Below, one piece after another: positions 21,648 to 32,080 of a DNA stretch of 64,000 bases. The first letter of the stretch is position 1; the number at the start of each line of letters is the position of its first letter. This DNA is from Penicillus capitatus. Taxonomy: Eukaryota > Chlorophyta. Position numbers and translations under genes: made by a program. The stretch is taken from contig OZ287703.1 of NCBI GenBank assembly GCA_965649825.1, forward strand, positions 806,001-870,000. Reading direction: 5' to 3'. Below the pieces are notes generated by a model. It had not been told where the DNA came from and did no database searches. It saw only the letters and a program-made list of their open reading frames with translations.

Positions 21648-23147
21648 ATGGACGGCGTCGTCGGACCACTACCTTCGGATGCCAAGTACTTTAGCACAGT
21701 CTGTCGCCAAATCTCGCGAGACGACAAAAAAACGTGGAACCGTCTGTTGTCGATCTACCATGACGCCCTCTTCGTCCAATCCCTGCAGCAGCGCTTTGCC
21801 TATCCCTTTGCTGCGAATCTGAGGTTCGCCTCGCAGTCATGCAATCGAATAACGCTGGTCTGTGGCTGTCAGATGCGGAGCTTGGTATGTGCGGGATGCT
21901 CAGGAAACCTGCTACTTCAAATCGACGGATGGTCATCACGGTCATTGGGCATTCAGTGTGACGCGCCTCAATTTTCATCTCTTGGACATCCTGTCCTCCC
22001 ACGGCGGTCTCGCCATCGTCGATGCCACACGCAAGGGAAAGAGATTTCCAGTAGCAGCACTCGACTTGATGACGCGTCATCTCAGAAGAATGTGGTGTCG
22101 TGGACAGGATGCCTTGACGAAGACGATTCCGATATGGATTGCCGTGCTGAACCGCGTGCTCTTCCCTCGACACGAAGAGATTCATTGGTATCCAGAGCTG
22201 TCGATCTCGGAGACGGATCAGTTGGAAAGACGGCTGGAGGAATGGGCATCTGCGTTTCGATCGCTGAATCTTGACGTCGCCTCGCTGCGAGAGAGGGTGA
22301 AGAGACCCATGCGTCCATACTGGACGGCGCCTAACGGCTTTCTCTCGCTTGCTAAATGTCAGCAAGACGACTGCCACCCCATCTTACTCGTTTCGGCATC
22401 ATCCAATGTCCACGGCAGCGGTCCATGGAAACGGGATTCGAGAATCGCGGCGTCCTTTGAATACCTCCCTGGTGCGAAATGTTTGTGAATGGAGCGATCG
22501 CAGACAGTCTCTGTACTGCAGGCGCGGCGGACGATGAAGAGAGTTGGTCGCAGGGTTTGACGGCGTCGCTCTTTTGGCAGAACGCCGAGGTCCAAGTCAC
22601 TGTCTCGTCATTGCTAATACTTGACAGCTTGATATTTCAGGCCTTGCTTCATTCTGGACCATCGCGGCTAGAGGAAGAAATACGAACAATTCTTGAAGCG
22701 CAGCAAAACTTACGTGGGCATCCAAGAAACGGTTGTTGCCTTGGGTACGTGGTCGATAGAGAGGGTCATGTGTCCATGGCAGGCCAAAGCCAAATCGCTG
22801 CCTTCTCTGGTACTCGCGTCTACTGCGGCACGACACCTCCATGGCAATCGTGGCGAGAGGGATGACGCCCGATTGAAGTGATTGCGTGTAGGGAGAGAAC
22901 AGAGGGCTCCTCTTTTCTATGGACTCCCATCGAGGATCGCAAGAACGACAAGACGGCATTGTCCCAGGCCCTTTCGCAGATTCTGCCCTTCGTCTCCAGA
23001 AGCTTCCAAGACGACAACGTCTTGCTGATCTACGACAGCGAATGTGTGACCACTGTCCTCGCAGTTCGTGTTTTGCATCTGGATGTTCAGGGAGAGACAT
23101 TTGCGTCTGTCTGGTCGCCGCTGTGCTGCTCTCTTCTATCCCGTTGA
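21648..23147 (+). CDS. RIT1: RIT1-like initiator tRNA 2'-O-ribosyl phosphate transferase
   Basis: Resolved exons are 21648-21823, 21873-22471, 22522-22589 and one starting at 22641; the 3' exons up to the stop near 23147 are only partly resolved. The joined sequence shows family motifs: NRLLSIYHDALFV, RCGAWYVRDA, CYFKSTDGHHGHWAFSVTRL, GGLAIVDATRKGKRFP, TKTIPIWIAVLNRVLFP, RPYWTAPNG and, across the third intron, FEYLPGAADDEESWSQGLTA SLFW. A degenerate phosphatase-like end (ALSQILPFVSRSFQDDNVLL) is visible near 22950-23030. Rit1 adds ribosyl phosphate to A64 of initiator tRNA so that it is excluded from elongation in fungi and plants. The start is ATG 21648, divergent from NOC4. Confidence 0.82.
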
Positions 23148-23285
23148 ACGTGGACATGAGGGGAGATGCTGGAGGGCATCAGCAACAGACGCCAGTTACA
23201 AAGATGGACGTTAAGAGAGTGATGGTACGGGTAACAGGCGTCGGCTCCTGTCCCAATCCTTCCAGAGGTCACGTCAAACAGATTT

Positions 23286-24740
23286 TCAATCACTTTCACC
23301 GCCTTCGTATGCACTGTCCAGTGTCTGCAGCATCGCTGTCTCCAAGGCAGATATCCATTTCTCAGGCCGTTGCCATTTTTTCAAGAATCGACGATACTCG
23401 GCCATCGATTTGCCCAACGATTTGACAAAAGAGACATCTGAGGAGCCAACAATCTCAAGCAGAGAACGTTTCGTGTGGGGAGAGGCTCTTCTCTTGACGA
23501 AACCGAATCTGCGCATGAGTAGGTCCAGTTTCCTTGTAAGACACACAGGATGCGCGGCAATGTCCGAAAGCGGAACATTCATGACGGACTTCAGAAACAG
23601 AAAACGTGGAAGTATCGTCTTCGCCATGTCCTCGATCAGAAATCCTGGATGCTGCTGCACAAACGAACACATGTGATTCGATTCCATTCCGACGTGATCG
23701 GCGAGAAAAGCGACTCTCTCTTCGACTCTTCCACAGTCCAGAGACAAGAGACGGGGATAACGCAAGGCCATCTCGGTCGAGACACTCTGCAAGACACCAA
23801 TCGACTAGCACAATCTGCCACGATGCTCTTCGGGTGGGACCTTTCTCAGCTGAAGATGCGCCCTCATGGAGTAAAAGAATGACTGGACGTGGATGCGTTT
23901 CTTGAGCAGGATGCGCGGATTTCGGAAGAATATCGCCGCGATCTGCTCTGTCTGGAGTCCCATGCGGTAGAGATACTCGTAGATGTGCGGCAGTTCGCCG
24001 TGGTAAACAGGATTGAGCAACTGAGGCACACGTGTGACCATATCGCCGAAATCTGTCGCCTTGATCCCCAACGTCGCCGCCAGCCACAACATCAACGACT
24101 ATGACACAAGATCTGTCGATCAGATCGCGTGGAAATCGAACCGTACAGCCAGCTCTTCCACATTTTCGCAGTACTCCAGCATTGTCGCGTCCTCTCGAAT
24201 CAGTTGTTGGATCTCGAGCCGTTGGAGGCCGGCCGCTTCGAGGAGCTGCAGAAAATGGCCCAGGACTTCGGCATGATGGAAGAGGAGATTCGGATTGCAG
24301 GTGAGCAGGGCGCCGATCTCGTGTCGTTTGAATTTGAGCTCGACAAGAAACCAATGCATCTTGCTCTCCAATAGATTAATGTCCGTCCACAGGATGTTGG
24401 GGAGACGACGCAGAACACATCCTATATCGTTACCGTCGTGCAATCCGATGGTGCTCCACCACAAGACGACACGTTCGAACTCTCCGAAATCGGATGTGGG
24501 AAAAGCGTAGTAGTGCTTTGTGGCCACAACGGTCTCAATGGCGTCTTGGGGCACTCCCTTGGCATCGAGAAAACGTCGAAGGATACTCTTCATGATGTCG
24601 TGACGCAGAAAGATCTTCGGTATGTAATGCCGACGACTCGAGAAAACGGCGGGGATGGTGGAAGGAAACGCCGCCACTCCGGATGCCGGTGTGATCCATT
24701 CTGGCGTTAGACGTCGGAAGGCAGACAACAGAAGACGCAT
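23286..24740 (-). CDS. mTERF-family mitochondrial protein
   Basis: Minus exons 24740-24147, 24098-23841 and 23786-23286 give 450 residues. The first intron is 48 nt. The second is taken as 54 nt (23840-23787); a 36-nt alternative acceptor also keeps frame. The N-terminus (MRLLLSAFRRLTPEW...SSRRHY) is basic and Ser/Arg-rich, as in a mitochondrial presequence. The rest consists of ~30-residue helical repeats with the Pro-containing mTERF signature: LRRLPNILWTD, LLTCNPNLLFHH, VTRVPQLLNP, FFRNPRILLKK, VQQHPGFLIED and IAAHPVCLTRKL. mTERF proteins bind organellar nucleic acid and affect transcription termination or ribosome assembly; the exact target here is unknown. It converges on RIT1. Confidence 0.85.
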
Positions 24741-25159
24741 GCCGAAAGGCGGACGCGGTGAAAGGTCACGTCCGTCGTGTCATTCTAGAAGACCATGAAA
24801 CTTTGCGATATTAATTTACACATGTGGTTCTTTACGCAATTTATATCTTTTTGCTACGCTTACGGATGTTCTGCTAATGTTGTTCTGTGTTCTGGGATTG
24901 GTTGAATATACATCCCGATATAAAACAAACATTCGTTAAACACGGTACATGACGTCTACAAGGATGGAAAGATCATGTGCCTCGAGCGTCATTGTCTATG
25001 AATCGACATCTTCCATAAATTCATCGGAGATGCTGCTGACAAGCTCAAAGTTAATTTTTGGATCTACTTCCAAACAAATCCTTTATTTAACGGTTTGGAT
25101 ACTGAAAAGATGTACTGTCAGAGATACGGATGTCACGTCGCTTTCCACAGCCATTGAAG
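24741..25159. other. 5' flank of mTERF, no gene recognised
   Basis: AT-rich sequence with short open frames only. It leads into the dispersed repeat that starts near 25160. No motif beyond possible promoter AT tracts is seen. Confidence 0.5.
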
Positions 25160-25480
25160 ACGGTTGAGTCGTTGTGCAACCACCCTGGCGCGCTGGCCAT
25201 CGGTCGCGACTGGCGTTCGACTCCGACCTGACTGTTCAATAACCTTCCGTTGATGGACACGGACCGAGGCCTGAAGTTCGCAGCTGTTAGCGCGTAAGGT
25301 TAGGAAATCCCTAATCACCCTGAATATTTAATGTGGACAAGAAACCTGTAATTACCTCGTGTTCGTGGTGTTATCATCGAGTGCGTCGTTTGCGTCGTCG
25401 TTTGCGCGTCTCTCGACTCCAACTTTCTCTAAGTGTTCACACCGATCCCGACACGTACATTTGAGAAATGGACGGATGCT
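25160..25480 (-). repeat. Dispersed repeat R, uninterrupted copy
   Basis: This is homologous to 31850-32080 plus 33083-33175. Shared blocks are accaccctggcgcgctg, a cgcgac motif, gcctgaagttc (gccttgaagttc in the other copy), a TATA-like tatttaa near 25326, and tttgcgtcgtcgttt near 25388. On the minus strand both copies keep a frame with NS-x-ELQ, then R-x-TPVA-x-D-x-QRARVV-x-Q, so it may once have coded. The sequence around 25380 (atcgagtgcgtcgtttgcg) is the uninterrupted counterpart of the site where the miniature LTR element is inserted at 32081. Confidence 0.7.
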
Positions 25481-26040
25481 TGTGCCCTCGAAGCAGAATC
25501 CAAACAACAGTATCGCTACTTCTCTCGTCATCCATTCTCCAGGGAGGTCTTCTGAAATGACATGCCAATCGAGTTACATTTTTCTGGAACTGCGCTCACA
25601 AGGAAATTGTCCGAAGACTGCTGCACTGGTCGATAGACAATCTGTACGCACGAACTATTGACAGTTCATGTCGATCGTGAGGTGCAGTAGCAAGCATTCT
25701 CTGTCTAGCACTTTATCTTTCTCCATCTGTCAAGTCGTAGATATCCATTTCAAGCAAGACGGATCTGTGCTTTTTGGCTACACTCAGCGACAGTTCCGCC
25801 ATCGATGGTGTGTGATCACCTATGCTTAAATTTGGCATTCGACGATCATGTAGTGATGGAAGACGAATTTCTAGATTTACCTACTGTTTGTTGGGTTGAG
25901 ATATCTCCCAACGACACTCGATCCCGAAATAGGTTGCAGCATGGTATTGCTGGAGCTTAGGTCACAAATGGTTTGGACGTGTTTTCGTTTTTCATTTCTA
26001 AAAAGCGACGCCGCTCAGTCACTTTTCGCAGGCGTCGGTC
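25481..26040. other. No gene recognised
   Basis: Unassigned sequence between repeat R and a LINE fragment. Open frames are short and lack motifs. It may include further degraded retroelement sequence, but I cannot support it. Confidence 0.45.
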
Positions 26041-26948
26041 TCGCTAAACGTTTCTAACAGTTGATTTGTTCTCTGGTGGGACTACGAGACGGACTACGCA
26101 CACTCAGGAAGCTGTCAGCTCAGTCTCCTCAGAACCGAAGACAAAGCCTTGGTCTGATTCTGGACTCGGGCCGGATCCAATCGGTTGCTCTCAGATGGAC
26201 CAATGTCTCGGAGATTAGTATCCAGATTCAACAAGAGCTTCTCGACTGGTCTCTTGAAGGCCACTCGCTCTTTTGGACGACCCAGAAATGGCAACCCGGA
26301 CTCTCCCTCGCATTGGCAGAATGGCGCCGAGCAACCTCAATCACAGAGGAGAGTACCCATGGACCGAAAGGGATACCCCCGGACAGATCATGGATAAAAC
26401 ACCGAATCTCGCACTATCTGAATGGTGAGGCGGAGAAGACATCAGACAGAGACAGACCAGCTTTCACCTGACCGCCTATCTGACTAACTTCCGGCGTGGA
26501 CACTTCCCTGGGAAATACCTTGAGAGACCCCAGGCTTCACGACTATCGCAATTCGCAGCCAACCACTTCCCCTCGAACCAGTACCTTTTCAGATTCGGAG
26601 CTCTAGCCGAATCTCCGGCTTACTCATGTGGGGCTGCTCAAGAAGATAGAGACCATCTTTTACTGGAATGCCCATCGCTCCAAGAAGACCGGAGGAAGCT
26701 CCAGCGACAGATAACCGGAACTCTCTCAACCGCATGCATCTTCCAGTACCCAAAAGGGATGTCGGAGTTTGTAGAAGGCATTAGTGACAAATGGCGCCAC
26801 GCAAGAAGAAGATGGAGTAACACCCAGACCAGTCTGTTATGTGGCCTACAATTCAATGGTGACACTCTCTGATTCATAGATACATTTCCCATTGTTTGGA
26901 CGCTCTCTCGATCTTATTAAAAGAGAGATGTAAAGCCCCCTAACCAAA
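26041..26948 (+). mobile_element. 5'-truncated LINE (RT family), 3' end only
   Basis: The plus strand carries the C-terminal region of the LINE polyprotein: YLTNFRRGHFPGKYLERPQASRLSQF (in two pieces), NHFPSNQYLFRFG, then the zinc-like motif C-G-A-x5-DRDHLLLEC near 26630-26670, and a 3' UTR ending gagatgtaaagcc followed by an A-rich tail near 26948. The same domain order and 3' end are found at 31150-31708. The reverse transcriptase is absent, so this is a typical truncated copy. It abuts the 3' end of the gag-like ORF. Confidence 0.8.
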
Positions 26949-26974
26949 AAAATGTGATAGTCTCGCCTTCAGGT

Positions 26975-27727
26975 TTACCAATGGTGGGAAAATTCGTCAC
27001 ATCCAGAGCACAGGATGTTTCTGTCTTTCATAGCTCTATCCTCTGGGATCGTCAGTGGACATTCTCTCGCTTGGTGACCCTTTTCTCTGCACTTATAACA
27101 TCGACGCTGTGTAAGTTTGCGATTAGTCTCATTAACAAACTTTTCTGATTGCTTATTTCTTCTTCTTCTTCTTCTTCTTCGAGGAACCCGTTTAATGTCA
27201 TGAAGAAGCCGTTTTAACTGCATCCATTTCTTCTTGTTCTGGCTAGATAGGTCCATCGACTTCCTCTCTGTGGCATTGTCTTTCTGAAGTATCTCTAGCT
27301 TCAACAATGCGACTTCAGCCTGTAATGACTGTAGACTAGTTGCGATCTCCGAAATGCAAACATACTTTTTCCGTGTCTTTTCGTACACAGCATTAACAGA
27401 TCCCAGCTCCTCAGTCATGGCTGCAATTTGCAGCGACAGATGTTCGTTTTCATGTATTCTGTTTTGCATCTCCACATCTTCGTGATTCACTGATGCTTGT
27501 GCTGCTTCAACGTTTTCTGTAAGCTTATCGACTGTTCTTTTCATATCGCGTATGGTGTCTTGGATTTCATCGAGGGCAGACACCGGCAACAAAGAAAACT
27601 GGATATCACAATTATCAATGTGTTGTAGAACACAGCCATAAAGCTGTGAGCCGACCACTTCAGCGACTTCGTATCTCAAAATTGGAACGCGTGTTGTTGT
27701 GGCGGGCCGGGCCACTCGAACGATCAA
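26975..27727 (-). mobile_element. Gag-like ORF with coiled coil and CCHC zinc knuckle
   Basis: The 250-residue minus-strand ORF begins near 27727. An N-terminal segment (ILRYEVAEVVGSQLYGC, also found at about 6110 on the plus strand) is followed by a long coiled coil, a run of arginines encoded by a (TTC)n tract at about 27150-27180, and a retroviral-type zinc knuckle CYKCREKGHQARECP. These features fit a nucleocapsid/gag protein of an LTR retrotransposon. No protease, RT or integrase adjoins it; a LINE fragment cuts its 3' side. The first Met is uncertain because the track may start at a non-ATG codon. Confidence 0.75.
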
Positions 27728-28559
27728 TGCAGCGGAAGTCTTTTACAGGCTCGGAGCAGAAGCATTTCAAAGTTCAGAGTCGCACATGTATACTCGAAAA
27801 TGGATGTGACTCACCGAGGCAGGCGAGTCACCACGGTTGCAGAGCCGGAGAGAAGGACCCCTTTCGCAGAACAGAGCCCTCGTAACATGACAACAAACGC
27901 CCTTTCCCACAGATGACCTATTGTAAACAAGGCAATCACATCGCCATGGAAAATCTTAGCGAAAGGTCGTTCGCTCCCCGTAGCGGTTGACACGAGGACG
28001 TGATGTCAACCGCTGGGGGAATCCTCACTGATGGGCCTTAACGGTTTTGGCCCCGCGGACCGGAAACGCCGCTGGCTTCCGATGTGCCGGTGGTCCGGGC
28101 GCTGAGGGGTATAAAGCCGACGTGTACGCTCACCCTGTATGTAGTCTTTGCTTTAACTCAGGTTCTTTCCCTCCGTTTTCACCACTGTGCGCGCGACCGC
28201 GCCGTACGAGTCTCCAACGATTCCTGTCAGATATCCAATGCTTTTTTTGAACTTTTTCTGTTGTGTTCTCTTCTCGCATTTCTTAAATACGGAGATCGAC
28301 GTGTTTCTAAGATTTTGTTAGTTGAACTAGTATAGCTTACCCTTTTCACCCTTCTCCACAAAAGATAGATATTGTATATTGTTTTTTCTTTGTTTTTTTG
28401 AAATGAATCCTTAGACCGATGTTTCTTCATTTTTACTAGTACTCATGTTTTTTCTACTCCGAAATAGCTGCTGTGAAGCTCACGGAGAACTTATCACCTC
28501 TGTTAGTTTAGTCAAAATCCTGTTTGTACGTATTCTACGAAATACAAATGTCTAAAGAT
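27728..28559. other. Non-coding stretch with an 11-bp perfect inverted repeat
   Basis: No gene is recognised. The clearest structure is at 27982-28014: arms AGCGGTTGACA and TGTCAACCGCT around an 11-base loop, with partly matching CCCC/GGGG further out. Downstream lies AT-rich sequence with t runs to about 28440. The end at 28560 is where LINE reverse-transcriptase similarity begins. Confidence 0.5.
27982..28014. repeat. Inverted repeat (11-bp arms)
   Basis: The perfect arms AGCGGTTGACA (27982-27992) and TGTCAACCGCT (28004-28014) could form a hairpin. They may be an element terminus or a transcription-factor site. No partner copy was found in the window. Confidence 0.7.
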
Positions 28560-31500
28560 AACGCCTTATGCAGGACGACGGCGAGGGGCTCATCCCACCC
28601 GTCTCGACTGCCGAGGCTCGCGAGGCTCTCCTGGGAGGCAGACCATACGCCGCGCCCGGACCGATGGACTACCGAAAGCAGCCATCTCCCGAGTCTTCCG
28701 ACACGCCCCAGAGACGTTCGCACAACTGGCCTCGACCAGCCTCCGCCTCGGCACCCTCCCAACCACTTGGCAACGGGCTACGGTCGTCTGCATTCCAAAG
28801 AAACCGAACCCGAGGAACACACTCGCCTGTCTCCGGCCTATAAGCCTCATCGGGTCGCTCGCGAAGTGCGTACATCAGGTTGTCAATCAACGCCTGGCAC
28901 AACACATAGAAGTCCGGCAATGCCTCTCTCCTGTGACGGTGCTGTCGGCAAGATGGCGATCATGTCGATGTGACTGTCTTGTGTAGGAGGGGGCACCTTG
29001 CTTTTGGAAACTCGGGGTCTTGTCAGTTGGGGTTTTGGGCCGGGAAAAGGCCTTTTTCTCTGGTCCTGGAGCGGTGCTGAGTCACCTGCCTAGGCATGTC
29101 ACGTCACCACGGGGGTATTTGAATGGCCAATCCGCACCTGTTTTCACCTTGCTCCAACAGTTGTAACAAGTCTTCCGCTGCTTCATCGTTTCGTCTGACC
29201 CGATCGCCGACAGGTGCGCCCGCCATCGCCTCGGGTCTCCTGGCGACAAGACGCTGCCGTTGCGGCAACCGTCCCTGTGGCGATGCGCCAGCGGAGGATC
29301 ACTGGAAAAACGCGTGACGAGAGACTCGCGTAATGACATGACGTGTCTAATCCGGGGTACTTAACGCGAGAACTGTCTGCTGTACTCGTCCACAGTTATG
29401 TAAATAACATTGCCGACGGAGTTCCCTGCGCGACTCGCCATCCGGTCCGGACTCGGCCGACAGGTCGACGTTCACATCTCCCAGACAATTCGGTTTTCGG
29501 GTTGGACGAGGAACGGAAGAAGCCTTGATCTCGGCCGCGACGTTCGTGGAGAAGAACCTCAGTCGTCATCAGGAAGTCTACGGCATCACGCTGGATGTCA
29601 AAGCCGCATTCGATTCTCTCCGCCCAGAGGCAGTCCTAGACACGCTAGCTGAATGGAGAGTACCGCGCTACCTAATCAATTGGGTGGCCAGCTTCTTCCA
29701 GAAACACGAAGCTGAGATCGAACTAGAGGGAGGTCGGTTCTGCCACCGGCCAACCGCGGGCACGCCTCAAGGTAACCCCATATCTCCTCTTCTCTTCTGT
29801 ATAGGAATCGACTCACTCCTGCGTTTGCCTCTTCTGCCGGATATCCATTTACAAGCATATGCGGACGACCTGTTGCTGATGGGGCCGACGATTCGGAGGA
29901 TCGTATCCAGTACAAGCTCCAACACGCGCTGGACCGGTTAGACACTGAAGCTCGCAGAAAAGGACTTGCCTTTGCACCCTCAAAGTGCTATCAGATCCGA
30001 TTTACGGGCAAGACGCGACACTCTCCCCAAGGCCCCTCTGCCTCAATGACCAGCAACTGCCTCAATAGAAGACCGTGTTGTATTTGGGCATCTGGTTCGA
30101 TGACACTCTCTCATGGGCACCGCAAGTGCATTATGCAGCAAAGAAGGTTCGTGGCCGACTCGACCAGATCAGGTGCTTCACAGGACCATTCTGGGTATGC
30201 TGCCAGAAGCAGTAGAGAAACTCGTGAGCCAAGCAGCCTAGCCGGCCGCCTATTATGGAGCTGTCGTATGGCAAAGTGTAGCCTACAGTGAACGGAAGCT
30301 GGCACCCTTGGAGAAAGCGATCCGACAAGCATGCCTCCTTCTTGCAGGAGCGTTCCGCACGACCTCATATCCAGCAGCATATGCACTGTCAGGAGTCCGT
30401 CCACCGGCGCAACAGATTGTACTCCGAAGCCTCTACCACGAGACGGGATGAAGACAGAAGGACGCATGCTCCGGATGGCCTACGGCACGCCAAGAGATGT
30501 CGGCTGGACAAAGTTACCGCCGCATCGCATGGGCACGATGGCAACGTTCACTGCCGGCAAGAACGCAAGGGATAAATGGCCTCCTTCTGCGGGACTGGAG
30601 CCCCATCCCACCGCACCAGAGACAGCTCTTGGATGGAACGATGCAGACCCCGATAGAGGAGCGGCCCGACTGGCTGCTGACGGTAGCCCTAGGACGGAAC
30701 CCAAACCAACACAGCTTCGGCACATGCTGGACGCTCTCCACATCAGACATGAGAATCAGCGAATCCTGGTGGGATCCAGACTGGGCATCCGAAGGAAGCC
30801 GCGCTCGTAGAGGGACTCTGCACCGGCCTGGACAGACTGCTTGAGCGAGCCGCCGAAGAATCGTGGCTAGAGGCCCAAACTTTGGGTATCATGACCGACA
30901 CGACCCAGCACAAGAAGGTCGTGCCGCGCCTCTCGAATGTCAGTGAAAGGGCTACGCAGATCCAATGCCGCCTCATTGAGTAGGCAGAATCTGGACACGC
31001 GATGTTCTGGATCACCTCGGCATGGAAACCAGGACTCAGCCCCTTCCTCGCCACCAAAAAAAGCGCGACAAGAGCGGCCACTGAGAAGGAAGGTCCCCCC
31101 TACGGGACAGCCCTGAGCCGATCCTGGCAAAAACTTAAGATAGCAAGGCACCTCGACAGCGCTGCCCTCCAAGAGATAAAGAGCCGCGAGCAGAGCGCAC
31201 ACCTTACGCAGTATCTAGGAAGATTCCGAAGAGGCAGCTTCCTAGCGAAGTATCTAGGAAGAGACCAAGCCTCCCGAGTGAGCCAGTTCACTGCCAATCA
31301 CTTCCCATCGATGCAGTATCTGCATCGATTCGGTAAGCTGGTTGCGGCCACGGGCTGTTCGTGTGGGGCCCCGCTTGAAGACCGCGATCATCTCCTCCTA
31401 GAATGCCCGCATCTGCAAGAAGCCCGACGATGTCTGAAAAAAGAAATGGACGGCCCTCTTTCGATCGCTTGTGCGTTCGCGCACCCTGAGGCCTTCTCAG

Positions 31501-31708
31501 ACTTCGTGGAGGTGATTGCGAAGCAGTGGCAGGAAACAGGGAGAAGATGGGGACGATAAAAGCTCCCCGGCCTAGCGAGACTCGAAAGTCGTGAAGACGA
31601 ATTTGAACTTAGAACCGCACCAACTGGTTGCCGATACTCAATGAGTCGCTTACATTGTATTATACGGATGCTCTCCTGATCTTTTTTAAAAGGAGATGTA
31701 AAAGCCAA
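28560..31708 (+). mobile_element. LINE with reverse transcriptase, degraded and interrupted by a solo LTR
   Basis: The order of domains is clear despite frameshifts. The RT amino end is seen around 28640-28930 (LPTTWQRATVVCIPKK, then LRPISLIGSLAKC). After the LTR come QFGFRVGRGTEEALISAATF and an open RT core to 29941 with AFDSL, GTPQGNPISPLLF and the catalytic YADD (AYADDLLL). A thumb-like region near 30080-30420 (LGIWFDDTLSW, GAFRTTSYPAAYALSGV) follows, then a C-terminal domain 31002-31559 with CSCGAPLEDRDHLLLECP, and a 3' UTR with a ctcctgatc...aaaaggag hairpin near 31660-31700. No endonuclease or 5' end is present. Single-base frameshifts (for example near 28655) and stops show it is dead. 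It is a non-LTR element of Jockey/I-like character. Confidence 0.85.
28932..29476 (+). mobile_element. Solo LTR, 545 bp, inserted in the LINE reverse transcriptase
   Basis: The ends are TGTGACGGTG and GACGTTCACA, flanked by a perfect 5-bp duplication TCTCC (28927-28931, 29477-29481). Removing the element and one duplicate restores a continuous RT frame (RQCLSP joined to RQFGFR). Its 3' ~80 bp are almost identical to the end of the LTR at 6509-6779, with the same taatccgggg and TATA-like (tacttaa) region. Confidence 0.88.
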
Positions 31709-32080
31709 AAGAAAGATAAAGCCTTCTGAGAATTTCACTGTAGATATGTGGGTATCTCTCTCCTGTTGAATGTTACTTATAGTTCTCGATGTCAACTTTT
31801 AGAGATTGGTACTCTTGGAGATGTAGCATCTAATGTGTTGTTTGTAGCCGTCGGAAGCAGTTCGATTCTGGGTAACCACCCTGGCGCGCTGATCATCAAA
31901 CGCGACGGGTGTTAGCCTCCGAGCCAACTTCCTCATAACAGTAGGGCGATGGATTCCGAACGCGCCTTGAAGTTCTCGACTGTTGAACGTTATAATTTGG
32001 AATCCATAACCACCGTGGGTATTTAAGACCGACGTTCCCGTTGTAAACATTCTCAAGTTCCTGTGCTATCGTTCGAGCGT

